18,483 bases of DNA from an uncultured Blautia sp. (GCA_900551715.1 URXG01000051.1:1-18483); one strand, 5' to 3'. Positions 8,476 through 16,038 are shown, numbered from the stretch's first letter. Notes: generated by a model not told the origin, from the sequence alone. Made by a program: numbers and translations.

Positions 8476-9861
8476 CTAATTATTTTTTCCAAGTTTATAA
8501 CCAAACTGTAAGAATAATGCGCCAACCAGAACACAGACAGCTGGAATCACCATAAATCCTACACAGACACCAGTCTGAAGTGTTACCAGTTCTGCTGCAT
8601 TTGCTTCCGTAAAATAGGACATGTCAGCCATGGCTGATGTGTAAGCGCCAAGTGCCAGGCATCCTGAAATCAGAAGTCCTCTTGCTACGATGCCAAGTTT
8701 GATCGGAACTGTCAGAAGTCCCATAACCGTACCGGTTACATCATAGCCAAGCTTTTCACCACTGAACTGTGCACAGTTTGCATACAGTTCCGGATCCGCA
8801 GTATTCGAAATATACATGAAAAACATCACAACGCTCATAAGTACAATAACGATCATTGTGTTACTTCTTAATACAAAAGCCAGAAGTCCGGCTGCTGCCA
8901 TAATTACATAAGATAATACCACGCTCTTTTTGCCGCCAAGTTTTCCTACTACAAATTTTGCAATAAAAGAAGCTACAATACCAAGAATATTTGCTGCAAA
9001 CATGAATGGTGTCATCAATCCCGGATTACCGGAAATATACGTGAAATAATAAACTGCCATTCCACTTACCAGGAACAGTAAAACATATTTCAACATATCA
9101 GATACAATAAGAGAGATCAGATGTGGATTACATTTAACAGCATCCATTGCTTTAACTTTCGGCTGATCTGCTGCTTTGTTACTCATAGCTGCCATCATGG
9201 CCGCTTCTTCTTCTCCTGTAGGCTCATACCCTTTGAACATTACAAAATGTGCATACATACCTGCAAACATCAGACAGGAAAATGCGAATGCTGTTGCAGC
9301 ATAAGAGTTTGCTTCACCTAAAACAGATGCAAAGAAAGAAACAACTGCTGGTCCTATAAAGGAATAAACTACAGATGCTGCAGAAGTCCAGATACTTCTG
9401 GCTGAAGAAAGTGCCATACGATCTTCAGATGTCTTTGCAGCTACATTGATCATGGAAATACTTGCAACATATGGAAGATTCCATGCGATTCGGCTGGTGA
9501 TCATAGCCAGTGTTACAAAAATAACAGCCGCCATTCCATTTCCGATACGAATAAACTGTCCTGCATATAAGAACGGCACCAGCCATGGTGTCATGATCAG
9601 CCAGGAACGATAACGTCCCCATTTTTTTGCTTTTCCTTTGTTCATAAATGCACCATACATCGTAGATAAGATTGCATCCACAACTGCGGAAATTGTAGTC
9701 ATAACTGCTACAATACCTGTGCTGAATTTTGCGATATTCGTAAAGAAATAGGATGCATAATAGGTGTCAATATTGGACATCAGAGTAAATCCGAAGTCAC
9801 CAACACCAAAAAATTTTTTCAGTGCTCCACTGATTTTTTTAGGTTCTTTGTTTCCTGCCAT
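8476..9861 (-). CDS. GPH-family (MelB/GusB-like) cation symporter
   Basis: The 461-residue membrane protein with about 12 hydrophobic segments belongs to the glycoside-pentoside-hexuronide:cation symporter branch of the major facilitator superfamily. Evidence is the N-terminal FGVGDFGFTLMSNIDTYY, an acidic residue in helix 2 (SAVVDAILSTMYGAFMNKGK) in the position of the cation-site Asp of MelB, and the loop motif KKWGRYRSWLI typical of the family. It should import a small organic molecule with Na+ or H+. ATG 9861 follows GGGAGGGAGA. It leads the operon with the second URO-D gene, so the substrate is probably what the URO-D proteins process. GPH members also carry non-sugar substrates, so a sugar should not be assumed. 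Confidence 0.88.
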   Translation of the reverse strand: MAGNKEPKKISGALKKFFGVGDFGFTLMSNIDTYYASYFFTNIAKFSTGIVAVMTTISAVVDAILSTMYGAFMNKGKAKKWGRYRSWLIMTPWLVPFLYAGQFIRIGNGMAAVIFVTLAMITSRIAWNLPYVASISMINVAAKTSEDRMALSSARSIWTSAASVVYSFIGPAVVSFFASVLGEANSYAATAFAFSCLMFAGMYAHFVMFKGYEPTGEEEAAMMAAMSNKAADQPKVKAMDAVKCNPHLISLIVSDMLKYVLLFLVSGMAVYYFTYISGNPGLMTPFMFAANILGIVASFIAKFVVGKLGGKKSVVLSYVIMAAAGLLAFVLRSNTMIVIVLMSVVMFFMYISNTADPELYANCAQFSGEKLGYDVTGTVMGLLTVPIKLGIVARGLLISGCLALGAYTSAMADMSYFTEANAAELVTLQTGVCVGFMVIPAVCVLVGALFLQFGYKLGKNN

Positions 9862-9990
9862 AATTACTCTCCCTCCCTTTGTAATTTGTGCATTTTCCCT
9901 ATAAATCGCCTTGTTTACAGCTCTCTTATTTATTATATTGTGTAGTATACAGTTTTATTCCGCCAGTTCATATGGTATAGAAAGACAATT

Positions 9991-10044
9991 TTAGCATCGA
10001 TTTTCTTTGTGTTTTTGTTTATAAGCAACATAACAGTCTTTCAT
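9991..10044 (-). CDS. Possible 17-residue leader peptide upstream of the symporter operon
   Basis: On the minus strand a strong Shine-Dalgarno AAAGGAGG (10055-10062) is followed 10 bases later by an ATG opening a 17-codon frame, MKDCYVAYKQKHKENRC, ending in TAA at 9991-9993. It lies 129 bases ahead of the symporter start. It is basic, hydrophilic and has two Cys residues. No family is recognised. The ribosome site is far better than chance, suggesting translation and possibly a leader role, but the length is too short for certainty. Confidence 0.4.
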   Translation of the reverse strand: MKDCYVAYKQKHKENRC

Positions 10045-10045
10045 A

Positions 10046-10088
10046 TCCTGTCTGCCTCCTTTTGAATTATCTTTCAACACAGACAGGA
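10046..10088 (-). promoter_or_regulatory. Inverted repeat flanking the leader-peptide ribosome site
   Basis: Perfect 9-bp arms TCCTGTCTG (10046-10054) and CAGACAGGA (10080-10088) enclose 25 bases that contain the AAAGGAGG of the leader ORF. One arm sits exactly between the Shine-Dalgarno and the ATG, so as RNA the hairpin could limit translation; as DNA it could be a regulator site. A TATAGT at 10101-10106 on the minus strand could be the -10 just upstream, without a clear -35. The rest of 9862-9990 is AT-rich with no further gene. Confidence 0.4.
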
Positions 10089-10147
10089 CACTCTGTAATG
10101 ACTATACCTAATACGCACAACCAAAATTTTTATAAATTCTTACAACA

Positions 10148-10181
10148 ACACCCCGGCAGAATCAATATTCCACCGGGGTGT
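10148..10181 (-). terminator. Hairpin terminator after the Rpn-type remnant
   Basis: The 9-bp perfect GC-rich stem ACACCCCGG (10148-10156) / CCGGGGTGT (10173-10181) has a 16-base loop and starts 6 bases past the remnant's stop. The T-tract on the minus strand is weak (TTGTTGTAAG). Confidence 0.65.
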
Positions 10182-10186
10182 CTAAA

Positions 10187-10777
10187 TTAATATTTTTTCA
10201 TATACTTCAATGCTTCTGTCTCAGTTAGCTCAAACTTTTCCATTAACTGCTTTTTCAGTTTCTCTTCCGAAAAATGATTTTCCCGGTATGTTTCTATCAC
10301 TGCACATAATCCACGTTCCATTCCTTCCTTAATCAATCTGTCTGATTCCAGTTCCAGTACGTTTCCTCCCATGATATCACCTATCCCTTCTTTTATTTTT
10401 TCTCTGTCTGCAAATATGTAATCCGCTATCCGGCTGATCAGTTCTATCAGATCTCTGTACGCTTTTTCTTTTCCCTGATCCAACAATTCCTGTTCCAGGT
10501 AACTTTCAATCTCTTTATATTCCTCCAGCATTCCCTGGAGAACCTCATTGTTTTCCTCAAGACTGTCTTTACTCTTTTCATACCGTATGATATAGTACGG
10601 CAACAAAAATATTATTTTCCTTTCTTTTTGTCTCTGATTACTGTCTTTTGTATTCAGGAAAATTCCTCTGGTGTATTCTGTTTTTCCGTAAATCTTTTTG
10701 AATTTTATCTTTTGTGAGAAAGTACTTTCTTTCACCTTCCTTTCCCTTTTCTTTATTTTATCAAAACAGTCTGACAA
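10187..10777 (-). pseudogene. Truncated Rpn-type (PD-(D/E)XK) putative transposase/nuclease remnant
   Basis: The open frame (196 codons from a TTG at 10777) resembles the C-terminal half of the large Lachnospiraceae family annotated as Rpn recombination-promoting nuclease or YhgA-like putative transposase: FLLPYYIIRYEK, a charged helical stretch (QGMLEEYKEIESYLEQ), then LIELISRIADYIF and IKEGIGDIMGGNVLELES, ending in a short helical tail. The N-terminal nuclease domain is missing. The first ~50 codons are basic and do not look like it, the TTG has no ribosome site, and an in-frame TAG lies two codons upstream. Only about 90 bases separate it from the pgi terminator, so there is no room for the missing part. 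It is most likely a decaying fragment. Confidence 0.55.
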
Positions 10778-10868
10778 AATCTATTTCAATCTGTCGCTTT
10801 TTATAAACTTTCCATTCATCCCAAACCACTCTATGATAACTATAATACTTCCAGACTGAAATTTGCCA

Positions 10869-10912
10869 AAAAAAACACACAGCAGAACGTATATACTGCT
10901 GTGTGTTTTTTT
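10869..10912. terminator. Strong bidirectional terminator after pgi
   Basis: A perfect stem of about 17 bp (10869-10885 pairing with 10896-10912; core ACACACAGCAG / CTGCTGTGTGT) has a 10-base loop and A/T runs on both sides. It lies about 45 bases beyond the pgi stop and insulates pgi from the Rpn-type remnant. Confidence 0.9.
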
Positions 10913-10957
10913 ATTTTCTTAATTAACTCTGTTTTATACCATGAACTGATGCAGAAA

Positions 10958-12538
10958 TCAGATATTCAGAAGATCACTGAATACTTTCAGTGCGCCTTCT
11001 GTTTCGTGAGCAAGAACACGTTTTGCAAGAACTTTACCCAGCTGAACACCTTCCTGGTCAAAGCTGTTTACGTTCCACAGGAATCCCTGGAACATAACCT
11101 TGTTCTCGAAATGAGCAAGAAGTGCACCAAGACTTCCTGGATTCAGCTGATCGCCAATGATAATGCTGGACGGACGTCCACCTTCAAAGTTCTTATTGCG
11201 GTTGTCATCAGCTTTACCACATGCAAAAGCTACAATCTGAGCAGCTACGTTAGCGCAGAGTTTCTGCTGGCTTGTGCTTCCCTGGATCACAACATCTGTT
11301 TCCATCTGGTTGTTTCTGAATCCTACAAACTGCAGTGGAACAATATCAGTTCCCTGATGAAGAAGCTGATAGAAAGAGTGCTGTCCGTTAGTTCCTGGTT
11401 CTCCGAAAATCACCGGTCCTGTCACATAATCTACTGGTTCTCCAAAACGGTTTACAGATTTACCGTTGGATTCCATATCCAGCTGCTGAAGGTGTGCCGG
11501 AAAACGGCTCAGTGCCTGAGAATATGGAAGAACTGCTGTACTTGGATATCCCAGTACGTTTCTTTCATAAAATCCGATCAGTGCATCCAGCATTGCCGGG
11601 TTCTGAAGTACGTCTTTGTTTGCAGCAAGTTTATCCTCTGCTGCTGCTCCATCCAGGAACTGTGCAAATACTTCTGGTCCAAATGCCAGAGATAATACAG
11701 CACCACCAACAGCAGATGTGGAAGAATAACGTCCTCCGATATAATCATCCATAAAGAAGGCTGCAAGATAATCATCACTTTTAGCCAGTGGAGAAGTCTC
11801 ACTTGTAACAGCGATCATATGTTTGGATGCATCAAGACCAGCCTTCTTAAGAGCGTCTTTTACAAAGGATTCATTGGTCAGAGTCTCAAGAGTTGTTCCT
11901 GATTTAGAAACCAGTACAAAAATGGAATGTGCAACATCAATTGTAGCAAGAACTGCTGCCGCATCATCAGGATCTACGTTACTAATGAATTTTGCTTCCA
12001 TCTTGAAGGTATTGTTCTTTTTTGCCCATCCTTCCAGCGCAAGATACATTGCACGAGGACCTAAGTCACTTCCGCCGATACCGATCTGTACAACAGTAGT
12101 AAATTTCTCTCCTGCTGCATTAGTGATCTCACCTGCATGAACCTTGTTTGCAAAATCAGCGATCTTATCCTGCTGTTCTTTATAGAAAGCTCTCTTATCA
12201 ACGCCGTCAGCTGTCACTGTATCTCCAAGCTGACCACGAGTCAGATGATGAAGTACCAGACGTTTCTCTCCTGTATTGATCACTTCTCCATTGTAGAGTG
12301 CTTCAAATTTCTCTGCAAGCTGAGCTTCCTCTGCCAGGTTCTTAAGTCCTGTCAGAACCGCATCGTCAACCTGTTTTGCAGCGTAGTTATATGCAAGGCC
12401 CTCTGCCATCGGTACACTGTAGTTCTTTACACGTTCTGCACCGTTTTCTCCTGTCATTGCCTCTACAAGGTTTACTTTGGAAACCTTTTCCAGTTCTTTA
12501 AAAGATGCAAGTTTATCCAGATTATTCCAGGTAATCAT
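10958..12538 (-). CDS. pgi: Glucose-6-phosphate isomerase
   Basis: This 526-residue enzyme interconverts glucose-6-phosphate and fructose-6-phosphate in glycolysis, in the cytoplasm. Family signatures are clear: GIGGSDLG (152-159), the phosphate-binding SKSGTT (211-216), PGI signature 1 DYIGGRYSSTSAVGG (265-279), FGEPGTNGQHSFYQLLHQGT with catalytic-type Glu380 and His387, and PGI signature 2 around 468-502 ending in the Lys502 of QLGK. ATG 12538 follows AAGGAGGAG at 7 bases. The frame stays open for 21 more codons upstream to an ATG at 12601, but that lacks a ribosome site and overlaps the promoter. It is a single-gene unit with its own promoter and terminator, and no truncation is seen. Confidence 0.97.
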   Translation of the reverse strand: MITWNNLDKLASFKELEKVSKVNLVEAMTGENGAERVKNYSVPMAEGLAYNYAAKQVDDAVLTGLKNLAEEAQLAEKFEALYNGEVINTGEKRLVLHHLTRGQLGDTVTADGVDKRAFYKEQQDKIADFANKVHAGEITNAAGEKFTTVVQIGIGGSDLGPRAMYLALEGWAKKNNTFKMEAKFISNVDPDDAAAVLATIDVAHSIFVLVSKSGTTLETLTNESFVKDALKKAGLDASKHMIAVTSETSPLAKSDDYLAAFFMDDYIGGRYSSTSAVGGAVLSLAFGPEVFAQFLDGAAAEDKLAANKDVLQNPAMLDALIGFYERNVLGYPSTAVLPYSQALSRFPAHLQQLDMESNGKSVNRFGEPVDYVTGPVIFGEPGTNGQHSFYQLLHQGTDIVPLQFVGFRNNQMETDVVIQGSTSQQKLCANVAAQIVAFACGKADDNRNKNFEGGRPSSIIIGDQLNPGSLGALLAHFENKVMFQGFLWNVNSFDQEGVQLGKVLAKRVLAHETEGALKVFSDLLNI

Positions 12539-12572
12539 GATTGACTCCTCCTTAAATAATATTCTGTAACTG

Positions 12573-12601
12573 ATTATAATATTAAATGGGTGGAAATTCA
12601 A
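12573..12601 (-). promoter_or_regulatory. Sigma-A promoter of pgi
   Basis: On the minus strand TTGAAT (12596-12601), a 17-base spacer and a perfect TATAAT (12573-12578) lie about 35 bases upstream of the pgi start codon. The match and spacing make it one of the clearest promoters in the window. Confidence 0.75.
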
Positions 12602-12604
12602 GAT

Positions 12605-12715
12605 ATATTACCTGTATCTCATTCCTGCTCACCTTCGGTGATGGCATTTTGCCTTGTATGTCTCGGGATTTTGGCAAAAAACATGCCAAAACACCTCGCG
12701 GGATACTACCTTCTG
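12605..12715. repeat. Probable dispersed intergenic repeat
   Basis: The segment contains imperfectly paired blocks: TGGCATTTTGCC (12642-12653) faces GGCAAAA plus TGCCA (12673-12688). It has a higher GC content than its surroundings and no gene. The reverse strand, with its TGTTTTGGCATGTTTTTTGCC stretch, is a sequence I recall from many Blautia and Ruminococcus intergenic regions. That is recall, not a search, and only one copy is present here. Confidence 0.4.
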
Positions 12716-12720
12716 AATAG

Positions 12721-13557
12721 TTACTTTACTTCAACTAATTCAATTCTGAAATTCAGTTCTTTTCCTGCCATTTCATGGTTTGCATCAAAAGTGATTGTTT
12801 TTTCTTCTTTAGCTGTTACTTTTACAGGGAATGGCTGACCAAACTGATTGGAAAGATAAACCTGCTGACCTACAGTAAGATCTTCGGAACCTGGAAGCTG
12901 TGCGATTTCCAGGGTAAAAATTGCCTCTGGATTCGGCTGTCCATAAGCCTCTTCCGGCATCAGGTGAACATCAACTACCTGGCCAACTTCCATATCTGCA
13001 ACTGCTGCATCAAATCCCTTGATCATCTGTCCTGCACCGCAAACGAATTCAAGCGGTTCTCCACGATCATAAGAGGAGTCAAACTGAGTTCCGTCATTAA
13101 AAGTTCCTTTGTAATGTGTACGGCAGGTCTTACCTACGTTACGTCCTGTAAGTGTAGTGTGAAAACCACATCCACCACCACAGTTGCTTCCACAGGAGTC
13201 TCCACAGGAATGTCCCTCTTCATGATGATGGTGATCACAGGTGGTACCTGCAGATGTCAGTTCTCCTTTAAGATAAGCTTCTACCGCTTCATCTGTGTTA
13301 CCCTGTGCACCAGAACATACTTCAATTCCAGCTTCTGCAAGTGCTGTCTGTGCACCCCCTCCGATTCCTCCACAGATCAGAACACTGATTCCCTGTGCAG
13401 CGAGAAGTCCTGCCAGCGCACCGTGTCCTGTTCCATTGGAACCGATCACTTCACTGGAAACAACCTTATTATCCTCTACTTCATAAACCTTAAATGTTTC
13501 TGTTTTTCCAAAGTGCTGAAAAATATTTCCATTATCGTAGGTTGCTGCAATCTTCAT
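12721..13557 (-). CDS. Fusion protein: NifX/NifB-like dinitrogenase cofactor domain plus SlyD-like FKBP prolyl isomerase
   Basis: The 278-residue protein joins two families. Residues 1-100 (MKIAATYDNGNIFQHFGKTE, VLICGGIGGGAQTALAEAGI) match the NifX/NafY/NifB-C domain (PF02579), which handles Fe-S or Fe-Mo precursors. Residues 101-137 form a Cys/His-rich linker (Cys107, 118, 122, 126, 130; His109-112, 116, 133), a likely metal site. Residues 139-278 are an FKBP-type cis-trans prolyl isomerase with a SlyD-like inserted flap domain (CRTHYKGTFNDGTQFDSS, FVCGAGQMIKGFDAAVADME, PEEAYGQ, NHEMAGKELNF). SlyD proteins bind nickel through a His/Cys-rich tail; here such residues sit between the domains. 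A cytoplasmic metal-handling chaperone is inferred. ATG 13557 follows AAAGGGAGGA; the upstream extension to 13644 has no ribosome site and runs through the promoter. No nitrogenase genes are nearby. Confidence 0.9.
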   Translation of the reverse strand: MKIAATYDNGNIFQHFGKTETFKVYEVEDNKVVSSEVIGSNGTGHGALAGLLAAQGISVLICGGIGGGAQTALAEAGIEVCSGAQGNTDEAVEAYLKGELTSAGTTCDHHHHEEGHSCGDSCGSNCGGGCGFHTTLTGRNVGKTCRTHYKGTFNDGTQFDSSYDRGEPLEFVCGAGQMIKGFDAAVADMEVGQVVDVHLMPEEAYGQPNPEAIFTLEIAQLPGSEDLTVGQQVYLSNQFGQPFPVKVTAKEEKTITFDANHEMAGKELNFRIELVEVK

Positions 13558-13597
13558 TGTAAAAATCCTCCCTTTAATCACAAATATATGTCTTATC

Positions 13598-13626
13598 ATT
13601 ATACCCTTTATAGCCCATAAAAGCAA
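13598..13626 (-). promoter_or_regulatory. Sigma-A promoter of the NifX-FKBP fusion gene
   Basis: On the minus strand TTGCTT (13621-13626), a 17-base spacer and a perfect TATAAT (13598-13603) lie about 40 bases upstream of the ATG. The -35 is only a half match. Confidence 0.65.
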
Positions 13627-13631
13627 GAAAT

Positions 13632-13659
13632 GAGGCAGCCACATTCCTGCCGCTGCCCC
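13632..13659 (-). terminator. Probable terminator of the glycosyltransferase operon
   Basis: The stem GAGGCAGC (13632-13639) / GCTGCCCC (13652-13659), 8 bp including one G-U pair in RNA, has a 12-base loop. On the minus strand it is followed by a T-rich stretch (CATTTCTTGCTTTT). It lies 75 bases past the GT2 stop. Nothing else is visible in 13660-13733 except a 12-base palindrome ATGATCGATCAT (around 13691-13702). Confidence 0.45.
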
Positions 13660-13733
13660 ACTTTTGCGATTATGATTTCATTTTCTAATTATGATCGATC
13701 ATCTACTCCACACTTCACCTGTGTACAATATTT

Positions 13734-14444
13734 TTACATAGCTTTTTTCAGATGATAAAAATCTTTTACAGCCTGAATACCTATCCTGGTAATCTTCTTA
13801 AGATTGATTGAATTGGTTCCTGCCTTTCGTGGTCGGAAAGTAATCGGGATAAAAGTTGCCTTCTCTTTATAATAAACAAAGTATGTTGTGAACATGATAT
13901 TGGGAAGATTATAGTGTTCTGGAAGTCTGCCGATATATTTTTTCACCAGATCTGCCTTCATAAGCCGGAAAGGAGCATTGGCATCCGGAACTTTTACTCC
14001 AAAAATCATCCGCAGCAGAAAACATACTGTGTTTTCCACGAATTTCCGAGATTTACCATCGCCTCTTTCCTGTCGGTCACCAAGAATCGCATCATACATT
14101 TTGCGTTTTCTCCAGAACTGTTCAAACTCCCCGGGATTTGTCTGACCGTCAGAATCTGTCTGGAAAATATAATCCGCGTTGTTCTCTATTGCATATCGAT
14201 AGCCATGCAAAACTGTAGATCCATGTCCTCCATTTGGTTTGGTAAGAGGAATAAGCAAGGGACGGGTTTTTGCCATTTCACATACAATTTCATAAGTATT
14301 ATCCTTACTGCCATCATTAATGATCACCAGACGGGACTGTCCCTCATCGTTATGATTTTCAACCACCGGATACCAGTCCATAATGGTCTTTTTGATATTT
14401 TCTGATTCATTATACGCCGGAATTACAATAAATAATGAAGACAT
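13734..14444 (-). CDS. Family 2 glycosyltransferase (DPM1-like, polyprenyl-phosphate type)
   Basis: The 236-residue GT-A-fold enzyme carries the family 2 hallmarks: VIPAYNESENI near the N-terminus, INDGSKDNT (42-50), GHGSTVLHGYRYAI, the metal-binding Asp97-Ser-Asp99 in FQTDSDGQ, and DANAPFRLMK (154-163). It resembles dolichyl/undecaprenyl-phosphate sugar synthases that load a sugar from a nucleotide donor onto a lipid carrier on the inner face of the membrane. It has no C-terminal membrane helices. It follows the GT-C gene by 11 bases, with AAGGAGA as ribosome site overlapping that gene's end, so the two are co-transcribed. It probably makes the lipid-linked sugar that the partner uses outside. 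Sugar identity cannot be read. Confidence 0.9.
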   Translation of the reverse strand: MSSLFIVIPAYNESENIKKTIMDWYPVVENHNDEGQSRLVIINDGSKDNTYEIVCEMAKTRPLLIPLTKPNGGHGSTVLHGYRYAIENNADYIFQTDSDGQTNPGEFEQFWRKRKMYDAILGDRQERGDGKSRKFVENTVCFLLRMIFGVKVPDANAPFRLMKADLVKKYIGRLPEHYNLPNIMFTTYFVYYKEKATFIPITFRPRKAGTNSINLKKITRIGIQAVKDFYHLKKAM

Positions 14445-14455
14445 AACTTTTCTCC

Positions 14456-15982
14456 TTAATTTTTTACATACATTTGTATATGGTTCTTTTCACAGACCAT
14501 AGTATACTCTTCTGCCAGATATTCGATGATTTGTTTATCATATCTGAAAGTCTGAAAAATGCGTTTTTTCTTATAATTATCATAAACTAATATGACAACA
14601 TCATTTTTTCCACTTAATATAGAAGCAGCCTGACTGTCAATTGGCTCAGGGAATTTTTTATATCTGACTGCCGGAATATAAAAATATTTTTCCTGTGGGA
14701 GCACATCAAATTTGTTATATATCGTCGCATTATTGTTAACTGCAAGAACATTTTTCAGGTCACTATACTTTTCTTTATATAACCGGGCTAATTCATCGGT
14801 TGCTTCTGCATATTTCTGTGAATCTGTGTGCAAAAACAATCTGGCCGGTATACTTATATTACACAATATTGTCAGAAAAACCCAAAAGATAACTGCCAGG
14901 TATCGAAAATATATTTTTTTCTCTGAAAGTATCCTGGAAATTTTTTCGGATACTACCAGCACCACCGGGAGAATAAAAGGAAGAAGGTATTCGTAATAAT
15001 GTCCGTAATTTCTGCCGGAAAGTGCTACAGAATAAAGTGAAAAAAGCAGGCCCGCTATATATAATATTTTAAATTTCACAGATACTTTGGTGCTTTTCAG
15101 AACCATGAAAGCAGAAACAGCAAGCAAAACGATCAGCCATATGGTTCTTCTGTAAAGCAACATATCTGTCATCTTACGAAGTACAGATTGTCCTCCATTT
15201 GCATAGGAAAGATTGAATAAAAAAGACTGCTGTATCATATCTTCCAGGCTGTGAGTCACCGAACAGTAAATCAGCTCCGGCATAGTTCCCAGCAACAGAC
15301 CTGCGATTCCTGCCACAATATTAAGGATTGCATTCTGAAACTCACGCTCCATCAGCAAATACACGATAAGCAGCACCCCAACCGGTACCCACATAACAAC
15401 AAGATTTGCCCTCAGTCCCAGCATCACTGCAACACAAATTCCATGAATCAGCATATAAACCGGTGGATGAGTCTTTCCTGAACTGCCAAAATATTTCAAA
15501 ATCAAAAATACACAAATAAGCTGAAAAGTCAGTCCATAAGTCTCTGCAAAATTTCCATACTGGTAAGTAATTCCATTTAATGTAAATAACAGTCCTACAG
15601 CCACTGCCGTATCTGCATATAAAAAACCAGCTCTATCTCCTTTTATGAGTATGGCCATTCTGTAAAAAAGCAGTGCATTAACCAGCATAAATATATACTC
15701 AACTATAAAAAGACCTGCTGTACTGTGCGAAGTGATCATCGCACCAAGGCAGTTAAACAGATACAGATACCAGCCTTTATGGTCAAACAGATCTCTGTAG
15801 GGAACTTTTCCAGATGCCATAGCTCTTCCTATAGCAAAGAAAACAGAGCTGTCTGTTTTACGTCCACCAACAACAGGAGATGAACCATTGCATAAAATCA
15901 TGATAAAGAAAACAAACAATGTCCAGATCAACCAATGAAATCTTACTTTTTTACATTTATGTACTTCTTTTTCTATTATCAT
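14456..15982 (-). CDS. GT-C-type membrane glycosyltransferase (PMT/ArnT-like)
   Basis: The 508-residue polytopic membrane protein has about 10-12 hydrophobic segments and a soluble C-terminal part of about 120 residues (from TDSQKYAEATDELARLYKEK). The first extracytoplasmic loop, GGRKTDSSVFFAIGRAMASG followed by KVPYRDLFDHKGWYLYLFN, is the pattern of GT-C enzymes of the PMT/ArnT/GT39-83 type, where an acidic residue in that loop is catalytic (probably Asp in RKTDSS). Such enzymes move a sugar from a polyprenyl-phosphate donor to a surface acceptor. This fits with the downstream GT2. The start ATG 15982 has only a weak ribosome site (TTGGGAAAT). The acceptor is unknown; a cell-wall polymer or glycoprotein would fit. 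Confidence 0.8.
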   Translation of the reverse strand: MIIEKEVHKCKKVRFHWLIWTLFVFFIMILCNGSSPVVGGRKTDSSVFFAIGRAMASGKVPYRDLFDHKGWYLYLFNCLGAMITSHSTAGLFIVEYIFMLVNALLFYRMAILIKGDRAGFLYADTAVAVGLLFTLNGITYQYGNFAETYGLTFQLICVFLILKYFGSSGKTHPPVYMLIHGICVAVMLGLRANLVVMWVPVGVLLIVYLLMEREFQNAILNIVAGIAGLLLGTMPELIYCSVTHSLEDMIQQSFLFNLSYANGGQSVLRKMTDMLLYRRTIWLIVLLAVSAFMVLKSTKVSVKFKILYIAGLLFSLYSVALSGRNYGHYYEYLLPFILPVVLVVSEKISRILSEKKIYFRYLAVIFWVFLTILCNISIPARLFLHTDSQKYAEATDELARLYKEKYSDLKNVLAVNNNATIYNKFDVLPQEKYFYIPAVRYKKFPEPIDSQAASILSGKNDVVILVYDNYKKKRIFQTFRYDKQIIEYLAEEYTMVCEKNHIQMYVKN

Positions 15983-16002
15983 AGATATTTCCCAATCATT
16001 TA

Positions 16003-16038
16003 TTATTTTGTTTTTAGTAATGTATCTTTAAAACTCAT
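16003..16038 (-). CDS. Possible 11-residue leader peptide of the glycosyltransferase operon
   Basis: On the minus strand AAGGGAGAAG is followed by an ATG opening MSFKDTLLKTK and tandem stops (TAA TAA). The ATG lies about 23-30 bases after the predicted transcription start and the frame ends 20 bases before the GT-C start. It could be a leader ORF or the leftover start of a lost gene. Confidence 0.28.
   Translation of the reverse strand: MSFKDTLLKTK

Noticed and set aside
10901..11695. A 264-codon plus-strand open frame (and a similar one at 12775-13620)
   Set aside because: These are antisense to pgi and to the NifX-FKBP gene; the Cys/Phe-rich translations are typical of shadow frames.
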